Shown here: positions 1 to 12,200 of the stretch, one piece after another | Numbering within the stretch: the stretch's first letter is position 1 | How the letters are laid out: each line of letters opens with the position of its first letter | Source of the DNA: Solicoccozyma terricola | Taxonomy: Eukaryota; Basidiomycota; Tremellomycetes; Filobasidiales; Piskurozymaceae | NCBI GenBank assembly: GCA_001600875.1 | Contig: BCLD01000001.1 | Location: 306,162 to 370,161 of the forward strand | Direction of reading: 5' to 3' | DNA: 64,000 bases | Notes under the pieces: generated by a model | Told to the model about the DNA's origin: nothing | What the model saw: only the letters and a program-made list of their open reading frames with translations | Database searches by the model: none | Position numbers and translations under genes: made by a program

Positions 1-19
1 CCCCCCCCCATCTTCGCAG

Positions 20-3000
20 ACCATGAAACCGATTGATATCGACTCATCATCCGAAGAAGATATCAAACCCAAAGCTAAAGTTTCGAAACCTTCCATTCCT
101 GTTCAAAAGAAACGAAAGATAGAGACTGATGAAAGCGAAGAAGACGTAAAGCCTGTAAAGAAGAGATCAAGTTTAGGGAATGACATGGTGAAAAAGGAAT
201 CGACGATAAAGAAGGAAGTGAAAAAGAATGTTAAGAATGAATCAGGCAGAAGGTCAATCGTCAAGGATGATGATGATTTCGAAGATGTGAGTTGGGAGGT
301 GCCAAAATCGAGGAGGTTCGCGAGAGACTCAAATGTGACAACTTTGAAATGGACCTCAGGAAGACGACGTTGACATGGATGAAGCTCCGATCAACAATAT
401 CGCTGATATCTCAGAAACATCCGAGGAAGAAGAGGAATTCAAACCCAAGAAGAAATCAATTTCAAAACCCAAACCCGCCGTTAAAAAATCACCTGCAAAA
501 CCAAAAGTCAAAGCGCCTCCGAAGAAAAAGGATGATGGTGATGCGCCTGCGAAACCAAAATTCGAGTCAGTGCTGCGGTTTTTTCAGAGGCCAAATTAAA
601 GATGCTAGGGATTTTGCTGAATACCGCCTCCGGTTCGTGATGATAGCTTCGCAGCTGCAGCTGCTCGACGAGCCGCTGGACCGATTAATCCGGGAGGTAA
701 AGAGATCCCACAAGGTGCTCCGGACTGTTTGGCTGGTTTGACATTGGTGTTCACTGGAGAGTTGTCGACTTTGGCGAGGCAAGAAGCGATTGATTTGGCA
801 AAGCGATATGGAGCGTGAGTTTGGGGTAGTGCTCCGGCAGACGATCCAGCAGAGTTTTTGGTTGAATCGCTCTAATATGTCGGTTGTTATGCTATAGGAG
901 CGTGACTGGTGCACCTTCGGGGAAAACGTCCTATGTCGTCATCGGTGAAGGTGCTGGCCCGTCCAAGCTCAAAGCGATCAAAGCGAAGAACATCGCAACG
1001 ATAGATGAAGACCAATTCTTGGATTTGATCGCGACTCGACCTGGTGGAGAGTTCGATGGAAAACAGCTGGCAAAGATTGAAAAAGATAGGAAGGATATGG
1101 AGAAGAAAGCGGCAGAAATGGAGAACCGTGAGAAGGAAGAGGAGGCGATACTGAAACGAAAGGCAAAGGTGATGGCCAAACAGGGGGTGGCAACAAAGTA
1201 AGGGCATTCAAAAGGCAAAAAAAAATCGCTAGCTGACCACCCCCGGCTTCTCACCACAGGAAAACCTACGCCCCTAGCTCTCAACTTTGGACCACCAAAT
1301 ATGCTCCCACAAAGCTTAGCGAAATCTGCGGTAATAAAGCCCCTGTCGAGAGGCTCGCGGCTTGGTTGGAAGCATGGTGAGTAACAGCTCCATACACTTG
1401 CGAGTCATACGACTCAACGACTCAACGACTCAATATCTCCCACACAGGCCCAAGTACTACAAAGAAGGTTTCAAGAAAGGTGGCAAGGATGGTCTCGGTC
1501 TCTACCGAGCTGTGCTCATCTCCGGAGGACCTGGTATTGGAAAAACTACTTCGGCTCATCTTGCGGCAGCTGTCAAAGGCTACAACCCCATCGAGTTGAA
1601 TGCCAGTGATACCAGGAGCAAGAAGTTGATCGAGGTAGGCGAGACTCAGAAATTGAAATTGCTTCCTGGTCTCATGTCTTACGCCGTCAGAATGCTACGA
1701 ACGTAGACAACTCCTCGTTGGACGCATGGTTCGGAGGAAAAGATATTACCGTGAGAGATCCCTTTACGGCTTCGGAAAAGTATCGGCGCTAAAACGCTGC
1801 ACATGCCTCCCTTCAGACTGAAACGGTGGCGGGCATTAGGGTCGGCAAGCGAAGTTGTTTGATAATGGACGAAGTCGACGGCATGTCCGGTGGTGATCGA
1901 GGTGGTGTTGGCGCGCTCAATGTTCTCATCAAGAAAACTAGAGTAAGTGGTACGTATGTTTCGTGTCGCAACCAACAGCTCATCGCCTGTCAATTGCGAA
2001 CAGATTCCTATCATCCTAGTATGCAATGACAGCAAATCCCCAAAAATGAAGCCCCTGCAAAATACGACGTTCAATATGCCCTTCCGGAAGTGAGTTGAAG
2101 ATGCAGCTGAACGCTTCGGCAACCAAACTTATACTTGTTCTATGTGATGCGAAGACCGTCGGCCAACGAGATTCGGTCGAGAATCATGACGATCCTGTTC
2201 AAGTGGGTCTTTCTGTTTGACTACATTCGTACGGAGTCTGACCATCATCGTACACAGGGAGGGCATGAAAGTGAAGGGGAACGTCGTAGATCAACTCGTA
2301 GAGAGCACCGGGTCGGATATTCGCCAGATTTTGAACATGTTGTCAACGTGGCGTTTGAACCGACAGGATATGTCGTTTGATGAGAGTCAAAAACTGTCAG
2401 TTCCTCGCCCCATGCAGCTTTTTCTTCTCCGCGCGACTTATTGTAACACTCGACTTGGTTCAACACAGCGGTTCCATGAGCGAGAAACACAGCATACAGA
2501 CTCCGTTCAACATCATCCCTCAACTCATTGGTCCTTACTCATGGTCCAAGACAAGTAGAGCAACACTTGGCGACAAAATGGACCTGTACTTCCAAGATTT
2601 CTCCTTTGTGCCACTGTTCTTGCAGGTGAGAGCGGTTAATGTCTTTGCAAGGGAGCTCTTGCTGACCTACTTGTTACCAGGAAAATTACCTCAGGAACGC
2701 GCCAGCTCGAGTCGGCCCAATCAACGACACACCAGAAGCGGTCATGAGGCGACTGGATTTGTTCAGCAAAGCAGCAGACTCGATATCGGATGGAGATCTT
2801 ATTGATCGCATGGTCCATAGGTGAGTTTACTGAAGCGTCTAGATGGTATCAAATACTAAGCATTCAGTCGCCGTCCAGCTCGGAACAGCACTGGTCTTTA
2901 CTTCCCGCACATGCCTTCGCATCTACAATTCGACCGGCCTCCATGATCTACGGTCCCAGCGCGGAAGGAGGCTATAATGCGGTGGCTTTCCCTCAGTGAG

Positions 3001-3866
3001 CATCTCGCCAGTCCTGTCAGCGTATCCCTTCTGATTGATTGCTTGCTTCAACGCTGCAGATGGCTCGGCCAGAACTCGAAGCAGACCAAGCTTGGCCGAC
3101 AACTCGGTGACATTCAGATCCGCATGCGACTCAAGGTTTCCGGCAGTCGAAACGAGATCAGGCAAGAATACATGCCCGCCCTCGCGTACAAAATAGTACT
3201 TCCACTTACCAAGGCCGACGCAATGGTAAGTTTCTTCTGGCTGATGGATCGTAGATAGTTGTCGTTTTATTAAACCCTCTGGTTTAACAGGACCGAATGG
3301 AGGAGACGATCATCCCTACCATGGAGGACTACTATCTGAGCAAAGAGGATTGGGATGCTTTCGTTGAATTGGGCGTCGGTCACATGCAAGATGAGAAGAT
3401 TCTTAAGCTCATCCCGTCTGCAACAAAGGCATCGTTCACTCGAGCGTGAGTTTGGTGTCGCACCACAAAATGTCAACTCGTGGTTGACATCCCTTTTTCC
3501 TCAGCTACAACAAGAAAGATCATCCTGTAGCGTTCCACAAGGGGGATCTCTTTGCTGGCAAGAAGATGGGCGCGGAGAAGGGACCAAAACCAGATCTCGA
3601 GGACGTTCAAGAGGTGAGCCATACCTTGACAGCGAATTCCGCTTCAGTAGTTGACTTTTAATTCGCAGGATGATGGCCCAGAAGCTGGGGCGGGAGACAC
3701 CAAGTCCGGGGATGAGGATGATGGTGAAGATGACAACGACGATCTTAGCAAAGACAAGCTGATCAAGGTTGGGGGTGCAAAGGGGAAGGGTAAGGGCAAA
3801 GTGGCGGCGAAGTCCAAGGCTCCCGGCAAGTCTGTAAGCGCGAAGGCAAAGAAGTCGCCGAGTTGA
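20..3866 (+). CDS. RFC1: Replication factor C subunit 1 (RFC1), 5'-partial
   Basis: Large subunit of the RFC clamp loader, which opens PCNA and loads it on primer-template DNA in the nucleus. The visible part starts with an acidic/lysine-rich disordered region. A BRCT domain follows (about 740-1060; [13 protein letters not shown], then TSYVVIGEG). The AAA+ ATPase has Walker [10 protein letters not shown] (near 1530) and a Walker B-type LIMDEVDGM (near 1860). The RFC1 C-terminal domain (about 2880-3450) follows, and the protein ends in an acidic then Lys-rich tail stopping at 3864-3866. At least 13 exons are joined by short introns (e.g. 287-359, 566-646, 815-897, 1198-1259). Bases 1-19 look like the end of an intron (poly-C, then cttcgcag), so the in-frame ATG at 23 is probably internal. 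The PIP-box N-terminus would lie upstream of the window. Family assignment is secure; exact exon ends in the 2000-2900 part are less so. Confidence 0.95.
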
Positions 3867-4007
3867 GAGGACAATCCGTGAAGATCGTCGAACTGGCTCC
3901 ACTAATGACACATGAGTCTCTGTATATTACACTGAATGACACGATCTCGTTAATGATTGTTCGATAGGGGCGGGCATCCACCATTGGCTGGCAGACCTTG
4001 TCCGACC

Positions 4008-7000
4008 TTAGTTCTGAGCCATTCTGAAATCCTGTCTCCATTTCTCATTGCTTTCCAGTTGTTTGACAACAGCGTAAAATTTTGGGTTTTGAATCTCGTT
4101 CGTGAGGTGGTAGAGTGGGACGATGGCGCGAATAGCGGAACGCTGCATCTCCTCCTGCAAGTGCAAAGAAAAATGCATGTGAGCGTACAATCGAAGTAGC
4201 AGATTCCTCGGCGGCCATACGCACGTTCCGCTGAATATCCTGAGCCATTGAATCCTTCTTCGTGACGGTGATGTCTTGCATTGTAACAGTGATACCCTCT
4301 GCGCAATCGTCCAGACGTGCTAAAACCGACGTGGGCGCGACTTGAGCGAGGCGGTGCAGGGACATGTAACAGAGTACCTTGACGTCATCGAGGTCCTTCA
4401 ATCCACTTATAACTCTGTCGAGGAACTCGTTCACGTCGACGCGGGAGAGGCAAGTGGAAAGCTGCCAAAAATGGGATGCATCAATCAGCTTACTGTTGCA
4501 TAAGAGGATAGACGCAGTCTCTGACTCACCAGAATAGACATGGCTTCGAACGCGCCCTTTCTGTTTTCGAGCCCGTCGTCCATTTCGACTGGCGGTTTTG
4601 AACCCCACATGAGAAGGAAGTACAGGCCGTTCGCTTCAATGTGCGTGACTCACTGGTGAATGGGCCCATAGGAATCTTGCGGATCAGCTCGGGACGCACT
4701 TCGGTCTCTTTCAAGAGCAGCGGTAGAAGCGACGGGAGATGATCTTGTAAGAGGTACGGCTTGTGTTGGGCAGCTGCGCTGAAAGCAGCCACAGCGAGTC
4801 TCCGGACGACCTAGAGAAGACGACGTCATTCAACGCGGCAGAGGAGTAAGTATCTCGAGTATTCTCACATGTTCCGAGTCACCCATGAGAGAGAGGAAGT
4901 TGAAAATGAGCGGCGCAAGGATCTCGTCGAAGGAGTCTGAAGTATCGATGAATGCGTATCGAACTGCAGAAGCGACGGTGGCCCTCGTCCCAGCTTCGCT
5001 GGCGGTGACTCGTGCCTACGGTAGGTCAGATGTCAGAGATTTTTCCGAATGACGTAACTTGTAGCGCGACTCACCTGTAATTCTGGCAAGTATCGTGCAG
5101 GTCTCGTCGTGGTCAACTTGCCAAGAATCGCTGCCTTGACGTTCCGTGCACCATCGTCCTGACCAACGGAGTCGTCACTGAGGAGGGGTGACCAGAGGGT
5201 GTCGGCAACTCCCTCGAGCTGAGCAGGCGAGCAATGTAGGATAGCCTGTGGAAGGGGTAGAAGTCAGGAATATGGGAGGCTTCCGAGAGATAAAGTGGGA
5301 GAATGACTCGCCTCCTTCAGACTATGCAAGTACAAGAGTCGCATACCGGAGGAAGATGCGCCAGAAACTTGCTCCACAATGTTCGGCAAGTACTCCGGAA
5401 CATTGCCGACAGCGATATTGCCTTGAGATTCAACATTGATTAGCTGACATGTATAGCAGGACGGAGATTTGATAATAAACGCACCTGCGGCAAATGCCGC
5501 CGCACTCTTGATCTCTTCGACGGGCGAAGTATAACACTTGAGGACTCGAGGGAAAACGTCGGGTGCGAATGACATATCGCTGTGAGGATCATCAGATATA
5601 TGTTGCCACCAGGACTTAACAATAAACTCTACCACTCACATAGACCGTCCAACTTCACCCAGGGTCAACAAAGAAAGGTATTTCGCAGTATCAGGAGTTT
5701 TGGAGGACTGTCGAATGAAACGTAAGCGTGAAGGGCATTCAATTTCGACCCACAGGACATACCCTTAGTAGTTCGGAGTATTCTAGAATCAAATCCTGAG
5801 TTCGTAGACCTGACCGAAGTATAGCCACACCGCTACATTTGGCGACGGTCGCATATGCGTGCACTCCCCCCTTAGCTGCGGTAGGGATTGTCGTAGCGTT
5901 GCCTAGCGTTTCCCTCATCTTTTCCACCAATGTCACACCTACCGACGGATCAGTGGCCACATAGGCCGCGATAAAGGCCAACAAAGCATCGAGGGCGACT
6001 CCGTTGACCAACGAGGACTGCATGAGTACCATTACCTGAGGCATAAGCTGCGTGTCGACTGTGTTGCGGAGACTGGGCTGGGCTTGCATGAGAATGACGG
6101 CTGCGTGTAGTGAGAGTGGGAGATTGACAAGGTCGGTATCCACCACGAAGCTGCGCAACTCGACTGCGATGGCTTCTGCCGTATGAAGTGGAAGATTTGC
6201 GCCGACTCTGTGGAGAAGTAGGTCACTCAGAACGCGAATTTGGCAAGGCTCATCGAGTGGTAGCTCACCGATTCATCAGCGAAGGTAATGCGTGCAGAGC
6301 GGTTGTTTTAGTGGGCTTTTGACCACGTCTAAAGATCATCGGGAGCTGCTCCAGAACCGTATTCAACCACATCTCAAACACCTGGCCCTGACAATTGGGC
6401 GACTCGGCAATGTCCGCGATAACCTTGAGAGCGGTGAGCTGCGTAGAGTCGTTGCTCAGCCTCGCAGTGATAGTTGGCAGACATTCCTGAAATTGCGAGT
6501 GCAAAGAATCACCCTCAAATGCGAGAAGATCGCCCAAGGTGGACAATGCTTGCTCCTTGACATCGGCATCTGCAGAGGTATCTGAAAGGACGGCATAGGT
6601 TCCCGAGTAAATCAGCTGGAGACTCGAACCATATGTGTTTGGTAAAGGCGATGTGTTGCCTGATCGGGCTTGAGGTCGAAGTCCTCTAGCGAGGTTTGAG
6701 GCGGAAGCGAAGGCCTCCAGACTGATTCTGTGGTACCTGTTCGACATGGCTTTGACTATGATCGGCACGAGTTGATTTTGGATGTCGGCATATACCTTGG
6801 GTGGGTGAGTCCGGAAAAAGACGCCGAGGAAAGAGAGAACAGTGGCTGCGAGTCCAGCTGATGCTGCACCTCCGAGTGCTGAGCCATCTGCGGCCGCCAT
6901 AGCCGATCGAACACTGGTTGCCACTGCTCCTGCCTGGTTCTCTAGTCCACCACCAACGGCTTCAGTGAGGGCTTTGAGAACTACGAAGCTTTTTTCCTTG

Positions 7001-9074
7001 GTAGGGATGGACTTGCTCATCGATTGTTTGAGAATCGCCTTGGATAACGCTGGAACTTGCGCGATGAGCGGGTTGCTCCTGGGGACGCAGAAAGGAACTG
7101 TCAGCATGTCATGAAATAGGGAACCTCTCGCGAAAAAGGCGAACTGACGTATCCAAGGAATGCTGAGGATCACTATCCAGCCTCTTCCTCTTCAACGTCG
7201 TCGGTGCCTCTCCAGCCCCGACCGATTCCCCATACACCGTCGTCTGCCGTAGCAGTACCTCCCAAGCGGCGAATACCTCCAATCTCACGCTCTCCTCACG
7301 CTCGTTCAATCGAGAGATGAGGAGCGGAGACACTGAAATATACCATTCGTTTAGCATCTCAGGACGAGTGCCGATAAGCGCTTGGAGGAGACGCGCGGAG
7401 GAGCGTCTGGCTTTCCACGAGGTGTCTTCATCGTCTGTGTATCTGCAAGCGGGAGGCGGTTGGAAGAGTGTTCATACCTAACTCTTGGGAGACAGGCACA
7501 TACTGATCTTCAAATTCATCATCATCCATCGTCTCATCGTCTCCATCCTCCATCTCCTCGTCTTCTTCATCATCACCACCAGCATAATTCTGCCGGGACA
7601 GTAAGTGAGCGATTTTGAAACTGATAACGTCCCCGGCCCCGCGGAACTCACTGGGTCGTATTTCAACAACGTCGTCGCTCTCTCTACGATCTGACTCAAA
7701 AACGGCGTAATTTCTATCGGACACCTCAAAGTAAGAACCTCCAATGTCTGGGTCCAGGAAGCTCGTCAGCTGACCAAGGATGTCCGGACACTGACACTTC
7801 CCATCCCAAATCCCCATCGTCACACTTACCGTCAATCCACTCTCCACGGCTTCCTCGTCCTCCATTTCAAATGTCAACCCCAGAATCCCATTAATTAATC
7901 CGTTCAGAATCGGTCCCACTCTTCCTGGCATGACTTTCGCCAATCCACCGACAAGCTGAGCATACGCGACTTTCTTTGGATCATTTTTCGTCCCTTCTTG
8001 GAGTACCATTTCAAGAGACTGGCTGAGTGAGTCGAATACCTTACTTTCGGAGACTGGGAGTAAATATCCGAGGGAGATGATGGCTCTTTTTCGGATATGC
8101 GTTCGGGATGAAGAGAGGAGGGAGAGGAGGGCGGTTAGACAGGCGGATTGAAGAGCGGGTCGAGATGTGATTCGGGCGGGGAATCGTTGAAATAGCAGAG
8201 TGAGAATGTCGATCAATTCTACGGCGTGTTGAGTCGGTATCTCAGGCTGTTTTTGTTTGGGGAAAGTGACATGGAAGAATGAATCGTCGTCAGCAGAATA
8301 CCTTCTCCTCAAGTGCGAAAAGACACGAACACTTGATAATTGCTTGATGATGTTGCTCACGGATTTGTCAACGACATCTCCAGCTACAGGGCTCGAAGGT
8401 GGCATCTCTGTCAAGACGGCACGAAGAGCCAACGTTCCGATATCTCTCTTCTCCTCTTCATCGCTCCCAGTCTGAATCAACAACTTGGTTATTGAAGTAG
8501 CTATCAGTTGGGATTTCTGACATATGTATGTCAACGCCGCCAGTCTGTGCAGATAAACGCAGGATTGTATGCGTCAGTATCCGATTTTGGCATTAGTCTA
8601 TGACCAACTCCCTCAACTCACGCATCGACAGCCTTGTTCTTCACCTCTGAATTAGAATCATCAACCATCTCCCCGACAATCTCAAACAACTGTCTTTCAG
8701 TCGGTTCATCGAGATGGTAAATCGAAGCTCCGGAATTCATTTTCTTAGCTGGTGAGGAAGTGGGAAGTGCCTTGGCTGCTGATGCGGAGGTGGGAAGGGT
8801 GGGAGTTTGCGTACGGATCTCTTTGACTAGGTCGATTAGAGCCATGCATCTGAGCAAGCAGGACGTATCAGGAGCAAGCAGAACATACTATGATACCATA
8901 GAGGTGGAATAAAGGCTCACCGAAAATCAGCATCGGGGGACTTCATCTGTGTGCGACGGTCATCACGGTTAGCAGTCTGGTAAACCACCGCGATTGTTGG
9001 ATGATTAGAGATGGAAAGTACTGTACCTTGTCGATGTAAGACCTGAGCTGGGTGGAATTCATGGTCCTGGCCAT
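4008..9074 (-). CDS. CAND1: Cullin-associated NEDD8-dissociated protein 1 (CAND1/TIP120)
   Basis: HEAT-repeat solenoid that binds unneddylated cullin-RING cores and exchanges substrate adaptors. The start chosen is ATG at 9074 (MARTMNSTQLRSYIDK); a second in-frame ATG lies four codons on. The second exon gives MKSPDADFR, like the CAND1 N-terminus. Diagnostic parts in order: an acidic loop of Asp/Glu between HEAT repeats (about 7510-7590), ISRLNEREESVRLEVFAAW (near 7300), GNIAVGNVPEYLPNIVEQ and LLYLHSLKE (5330-5440), IPMGPF (near 4670), and the C-terminal block RSAIRAIVPLYHLT ending with TAA at 4008-4010. Many short introns interrupt it. It lies tail-to-tail with RFC1 (141 bp) and head-to-head with the aminoacyl-tRNA synthetase fusion. 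An importin-beta was considered, but the match runs along the full CAND1 length including both ends. Confidence 0.94.
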
Positions 9075-9276
9075 GATGACTGTGACAGCTGTGGACGTTG
9101 GTGTACGAGGATGATGACCCCCCTGGTTGAGTTGGACGAGGTGGACAACTACTCATGTGGACGGGGATGCATCGCCGCACCTGCTCATCCCGATTTCCCG
9201 AATTTCCTGCTAGATGGTCCATTAACCATCGGTTTCAACTCGTCGTACCACTTCTCGCTATCATCCCAACCCCAAG
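9075..9276. promoter_or_regulatory. Compact divergent promoter CAND1 / Glu-Tyr-tRNA synthetase
   Basis: Only 202 bp separate the two start codons, which point away from each other, so both transcripts must initiate in or very near this stretch. I see no clear TATA box. The half nearest the synthetase is pyrimidine-rich, as is common in 5' leaders here. This is inferred from geometry, not from a recognised motif. Confidence 0.5.
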
Positions 9277-12200
9277 ATGCTCATCCACCAGCATCGTCAT
9301 TCAACTCGTCTCTTGTCTAATCGACTTCCGCTTTACCCTTCCGCACATCGCCTGTTCAATCGTCAAATCCACCACTCGTCACCTCATGACCTCGCACTCC
9401 CACAACCATCTTCACCTGCTCCATCCTCGGATCGTCCGGTCAGACTCAGATTTGCGCCATCCCCTACGGGTTATCTTCACCTCGGTGGTCTTCGCACAGC
9501 TCTCTTCAATCACCTCCTAGCTCGTAAATGGGGTGGGAAATGGATATTACGAATCGAAGACACGGATAGAGCCAGGTTTGTCCCTGGATCAGTGGAGAGT
9601 TTGGTAAAGACATTGGAATGGGCTGGATTAGACTTTGATGAAGGACCTGGGAGGAAGGAGAGTGTAGGTCCATATATGCAGGTGAGTCCTGGAGCATGAT
9701 AGCATATGAATCAGTCGCTGATCTCTTGTTCAGTCCGAGAGACTAGGGTTATATCACCGACACATACAAACACTCCTAGACGTACGACAACCCCTTCATC
9801 TCTTTATAATATTCCATCGCTGAATCGTACTTTTACTTTTACTCTCATTATATCAGCAAGACAAAGCTTACCGATGTTTCTGTCCACCATCTAAATTGGC
9901 TGAAATTCAACAATCTCAACTCAAATCTCGTCAAACGAGTAGTTATGATGGTACATGTCGACATCTCACTGATGAAGAGGCTACTCGACGGAGAAAGGCT
10001 GGAGAGAAGTCTGTTGTTAGATTCAAGGTGAGTGTATATGAAGCCGGCGTGGTAGATGATCACTGGGATTGGCGACCGACTGGAAAATTCGCCAAAAGAA
10101 ATCTCAAGAAGCGCAATACTGAATCACTTTTTTGCATTGGCGAACTCAGTCGCAAAAGAACAGACAACCAGTTCCTGAGGATCTGATATTCGGATCTGCC
10201 AATGATCTCAGTGGTCAACGGCGATCCTCACCTATCGTTCAAACTTCTTTACCATATTCGGTATCTGAAATCACATCGCCTCTCCTTCCTCCCACAAACG
10301 AAACATCTATACATCCGGATGCCAAAGTGCAAGGTCATTTATTTGGTGGAGGGGACGATCTTGATGATTTCATTCTTTTGAAATCAGATGAATTTCCAAC
10401 TTATCATTTCGCAAGTGTGGTGGACGATTTTGAGATGGGTATCTCGCACGTCTTACGAGGAGAGGTCAGTCTTGCTACTCTTCTTCCTTTCTTCTTGAGT
10501 GAGGATAATGCTGATGTGGCGCCTGATATACTTTGGGGACGCTTAGGAATGGCTACCATCGACAACGAAACATATTCAGCTTTATCATGCACTAGGTTGG
10601 CAACCGCCAAAGTTCGGGCATTTACCATTGTTGGTCAACCCGAATGGTACCAAGTTGAGTAAGAGGAGTGGAGATGTCCAAGTCGAGGATTACATCGTGA
10701 GTACCATAAAAGTCGGGCCTTCTTGTTATGAGTTTCTTATGAAAGTTGTGATGGTAATAACAGAAACGAGGTTACGAACCAGACGCGTTGCTAAATTTCT
10801 TAGCATTGATGGGATGGGATCACCTCAACTCGGCCTCCCAGAGTCCAACGACCGTTCCATTCTTCCCTCCATCGGACAATCCCGATATGCTGATGGAGGA
10901 GACCTCCTCCAACGAGTTGTTCACCATGACCGGTCTCGTCGAGGCGTTTGATCTCAAGTACATCACCAGGAGACGTGCGATTGTTAATTTTGACAAGTTG
11001 GATTGGGTGAATAGGATGCATCTAAGAAGGCAGCTTATGCTGCCGGGGGACGCGGGGAGGAATGGTCTCGTGCTGAGATTTAAGGGATTCTTGAAGGATA
11101 TGAAGGTTTTGAGTGGAAATCCCTTGATAGAAGACGCTGCGTATGTGGACCAGGTCATGGATGCAGAGTTGGTGGGTGATTTGAGTCGGACCCGGGTCGC
11201 GTAGTCGCCAACTGACATGTTTGGGCTCGTCTTAGTCTCGAGTCAAGACGCTTTCGGAACTGCCAAAGCATGCTATACATTATTTCCTGCCACCCCGTTA
11301 TGAGAATCCGGAGGCTAAGAAGCTCCTTGCATCTGTGCAACCAAAAGATTATGGTACGTACTGCTACCTGTACCACACCTATTTTTGTGCTCATACATCC
11401 CGTCTCCCTCTCCCTCAGTCCAAGCGCTCGAAGCGGTACTGAAGGAGCTCGAATCGCAGGATAAGCAGGCCCCGTGGGACTACGACAGCATCTGGGAGGT
11501 CATACACAAGGTCATCGCGGATTTAGGTTACAAGCGAAAACCACAGCTTATTACACCTCTGAGACATGCGATCACTGGTCGAACTGTGAGAGGATCAACG
11601 ACGGAAGGTTGTTTACGGTTGCTGACTTCCGCATTCACCAGTCCGGAGCTTCTCTCCCTCTCACTATGTCGATAATTGGTCGTGATGCTTCCATTGAACG
11701 ATTGCGTCTGGCTCTCGATTACGTTGGACATGTGCGGGAGGGGCCAGCTGAAGCGAGCGATGTGAAAGAAGAGATATCTTCGTCGGTTGACCCAAGCAAG
11801 GGAAACTACAACGTCATCGAAGAATTGAAAAACAGAGGATTTGTGCAAGCACTGACTAGGTGGGTGGCGTCCGCGATTGATGTGTTAAATGGCTTTCAAC
11901 TGACATTCAAAGTAGCCCTTCGATTGCCGATGCCGCCTCAAACGGAGCTTGTGTATACTCAGGCGTGGATCCTTCGGCCAGTTCACTGCATCTGGGCAAT
12001 TTGCTACCCTTGCTCGTTCTCCTCCATTTTCAACTTGCTGGAAACAAAGTGCTAGCTCTGGTGAGTTCTGGTGAAAATCTTACTGGCTCCTCAGATTTAC
12101 AGCTGAATGTTGCTTGTGTTCTACCAGATCGGCGGCGCGACAGGTTCTATCGGAGATCCCTCTGGTCGATCATCGGAGAGAAATGCTCTCAGCCGGGAGG

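Noticed and set aside
567..1284. Minus-strand frames over RFC1
   Set aside because: Antisense shadows of verified coding exons; no independent features.
4008..9074. Importin-beta (Kap123/IPO4) identity for the HEAT-repeat protein
   Set aside because: N-terminus, acidic loop, central and C-terminal blocks all match CAND1; no importin-beta N-terminal domain is seen.
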